Assembly: GCF_000262245.1 (NCBI RefSeq)
Contig: NZ_AJSX01000027.1
Coordinates: 1 to 62,047, forward strand
Origin: Pasteurella bettyae CCUG 2042
GTDB taxonomy: Bacteria; Pseudomonadota; Gammaproteobacteria; Enterobacterales; Pasteurellaceae
DNA length: 62,047 bases
Direction of reading: 5' to 3'
Program-made: the position numbers and the translations under genes
The notes under the pieces: generated by a model
Told to the model about the DNA's origin: nothing
The model's database searches: none
What the model saw: the letters and a program-made list of their open reading frames with translations, nothing else
Part shown: piece after piece, positions 61,310 through 62,047 of the stretch
Position numbering within the stretch: position 1 is the stretch's first letter
How the letters are laid out: each line of letters starts with the position of its first letter

Positions 61310-62047
61310 TTAGTATTGGAAGCCTACTCCTGCTCCTGCAGAAACGTCTCCTACTGTATTAGCAGTACCTGTAAGTTTGATAATTACTTTACCATTATCT
61401 GATGCTCTAGACCAGCCTACCGCAACAGCTGATTGATCTTTATAAGCACCTACAGCTGCAGATACCATTGACTTACCTGAGGTATAAACTTGTGGTAAAG
61501 ACATTCCAGCTGCGGCATTTGCTCCAATACCGCGCATTTCTTTACGAGTGCTACTAACTTTAGCTTCAACATTACTTACTCGATTATTAATGTTACGTAC
61601 GCTATTATCAATTTTAGTCACACGTTGATCCACTGCGTGTAATTGACTACCATTTACTGCATCTTTAGAAGTTGCAGAAATTGTACCATCAGCAACATTA
61701 GTAATTTTCTTACTACCTGCATCTATACCTGATTTAGTTACACTTGGACCATTTTTAATAGTTACACCATTGGTTGTAACTTTTGTATCACCAACATTAA
61801 CTTCTTTAGCATTAACAGTTTCAGAATTAACCACTTTAGCAGTTACCGAATTAACTTTAATATCTTTATTTAAACCAACTTTATATTCTTTACTGCCTAA
61901 ATTATTAGGTTGGTTGGTCACATTAATATTATTATCACCCGCAACTACAGTTTCTTCTTTATTTTGACCACTTGCTGAAGAACCTGGATCGCCTTTATCT
62001 CCTTTAGCACCTTTTTCGCCAGGAAGACCTTGGTCACCTTTATCTCC
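61310..62047 (-). CDS. trimeric autotransporter adhesin with collagen-like repeats (C-terminal part, runs off the window)
   Basis: The frame is open from the window edge to the stop at 61310-61312, so the start lies outside. The visible 245 residues begin with Gly-X-Y triplets (GDKGDQGLPGEKGAKGDK), followed by a linker and a YadA-like stalk with NGSQL neck (KDAVNGSQLHAVDQRV), a coiled coil (VRNINNRVSNVEAKVSSTRKE) and the trimeric beta-barrel anchor, GIGANAAAGMSLPQVYTSGKSM to the final FQY. Type Vc secretion to the cell surface is expected. The Met at 61921 is only an internal GTG and not the start. Confidence 0.9.
   Translation of the reverse strand, partial: GDKGDQGLPGEKGAKGDKGDPGSSASGQNKEETVVAGDNNINVTNQPNNLGSKEYKVGLNKDIKVNSVTAKVVNSETVNAKEVNVGDTKVTTNGVTIKNGPSVTKSGIDAGSKKITNVADGTISATSKDAVNGSQLHAVDQRVTKIDNSVRNINNRVSNVEAKVSSTRKEMRGIGANAAAGMSLPQVYTSGKSMVSAAVGAYKDQSAVAVGWSRASDNGKVIIKLTGTANTVGDVSAGAGVGFQY

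Overview
The window looks like chromosome of a Haemophilus-type Pasteurellaceae (H. influenzae / H. haemolyticus / H. parainfluenzae cluster). The DNA is AT-rich and carries about 33 copies of the Haemophilus DNA uptake signal core AAGTGCGGT or its complement. Many are arranged as inverted pairs that double as terminators. The gene set (birA, guaBA, dppABCDF, uvrD, fdn/fdx with fdhD and fdhE, arcA, smpB, lptFG, pepA, ptsHI-crr, amiB-mutL) and the closeness of the cas genes to the H. parainfluenzae type II-C system agree with this. I cannot name the species.

Layout. 0.1-5.6 kb: a frameshifted DUF5718 gene, birA, then guaB, a small lipoprotein gene and guaA. 5.6-10.5 kb: a decaying type II-C CRISPR-Cas locus, with a one-spacer array, cas2, cas1, a cas9 broken by a frameshift and an in-frame TGA, and an apparently intact tracrRNA gene. 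10.5-15.2 kb: phospho-sugar mutase, a DUF1919 protein, cobB and accA. 15.3-24.1 kb: dppFDCB, dppA, a RarD-like transporter and uvrD. 24.2-32.4 kb: a TPP riboswitch with a lone periplasmic binding protein, then fdhD, a selenocysteine-encoding fdnG, fdxH, fdnI and fdhE. 32.5-35.3 kb: pbpG, arcA, a tiny lipoprotein gene and smpB.

35.3-46.5 kb is an accessory region. It holds a broken VasL-like type VI secretion gene, hypothetical genes, and the replication/partition end (ssb, DUF3158, TIGR03761, STY4528 family, DUF2857, parB, dnaB, parA) of an ICEHin1056/SPI-7-type integrative conjugative element. No integrase, relaxase or type IV secretion genes are present. The element abuts a complete tRNA-Leu(CAA) gene. 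Directly beyond it lies a truncated second tRNA-Leu(CAA) that still carries the strong promoter. The whole region lacks uptake signals, which marks it as foreign.

46.7-62 kb returns to core genome: lptG/lptF, pepA, recR, ybaB, crr-ptsI-ptsH, rsgA, orn, two identical tRNA-Gly genes, tsaE, amiB, mutL, and at the edge a trimeric autotransporter adhesin with collagen-like Gly-X-Y repeats.

The most interesting items are the split/decayed Cas9 beside an intact tracrRNA and adaptation genes, the ICE end that appears to supply the host with a working tRNA-Leu, unusual tandem palindromes in the ICE replication module, and the collagen-like adhesin. Function calls rest on recognised motifs and remembered family sequences; no database search was run.
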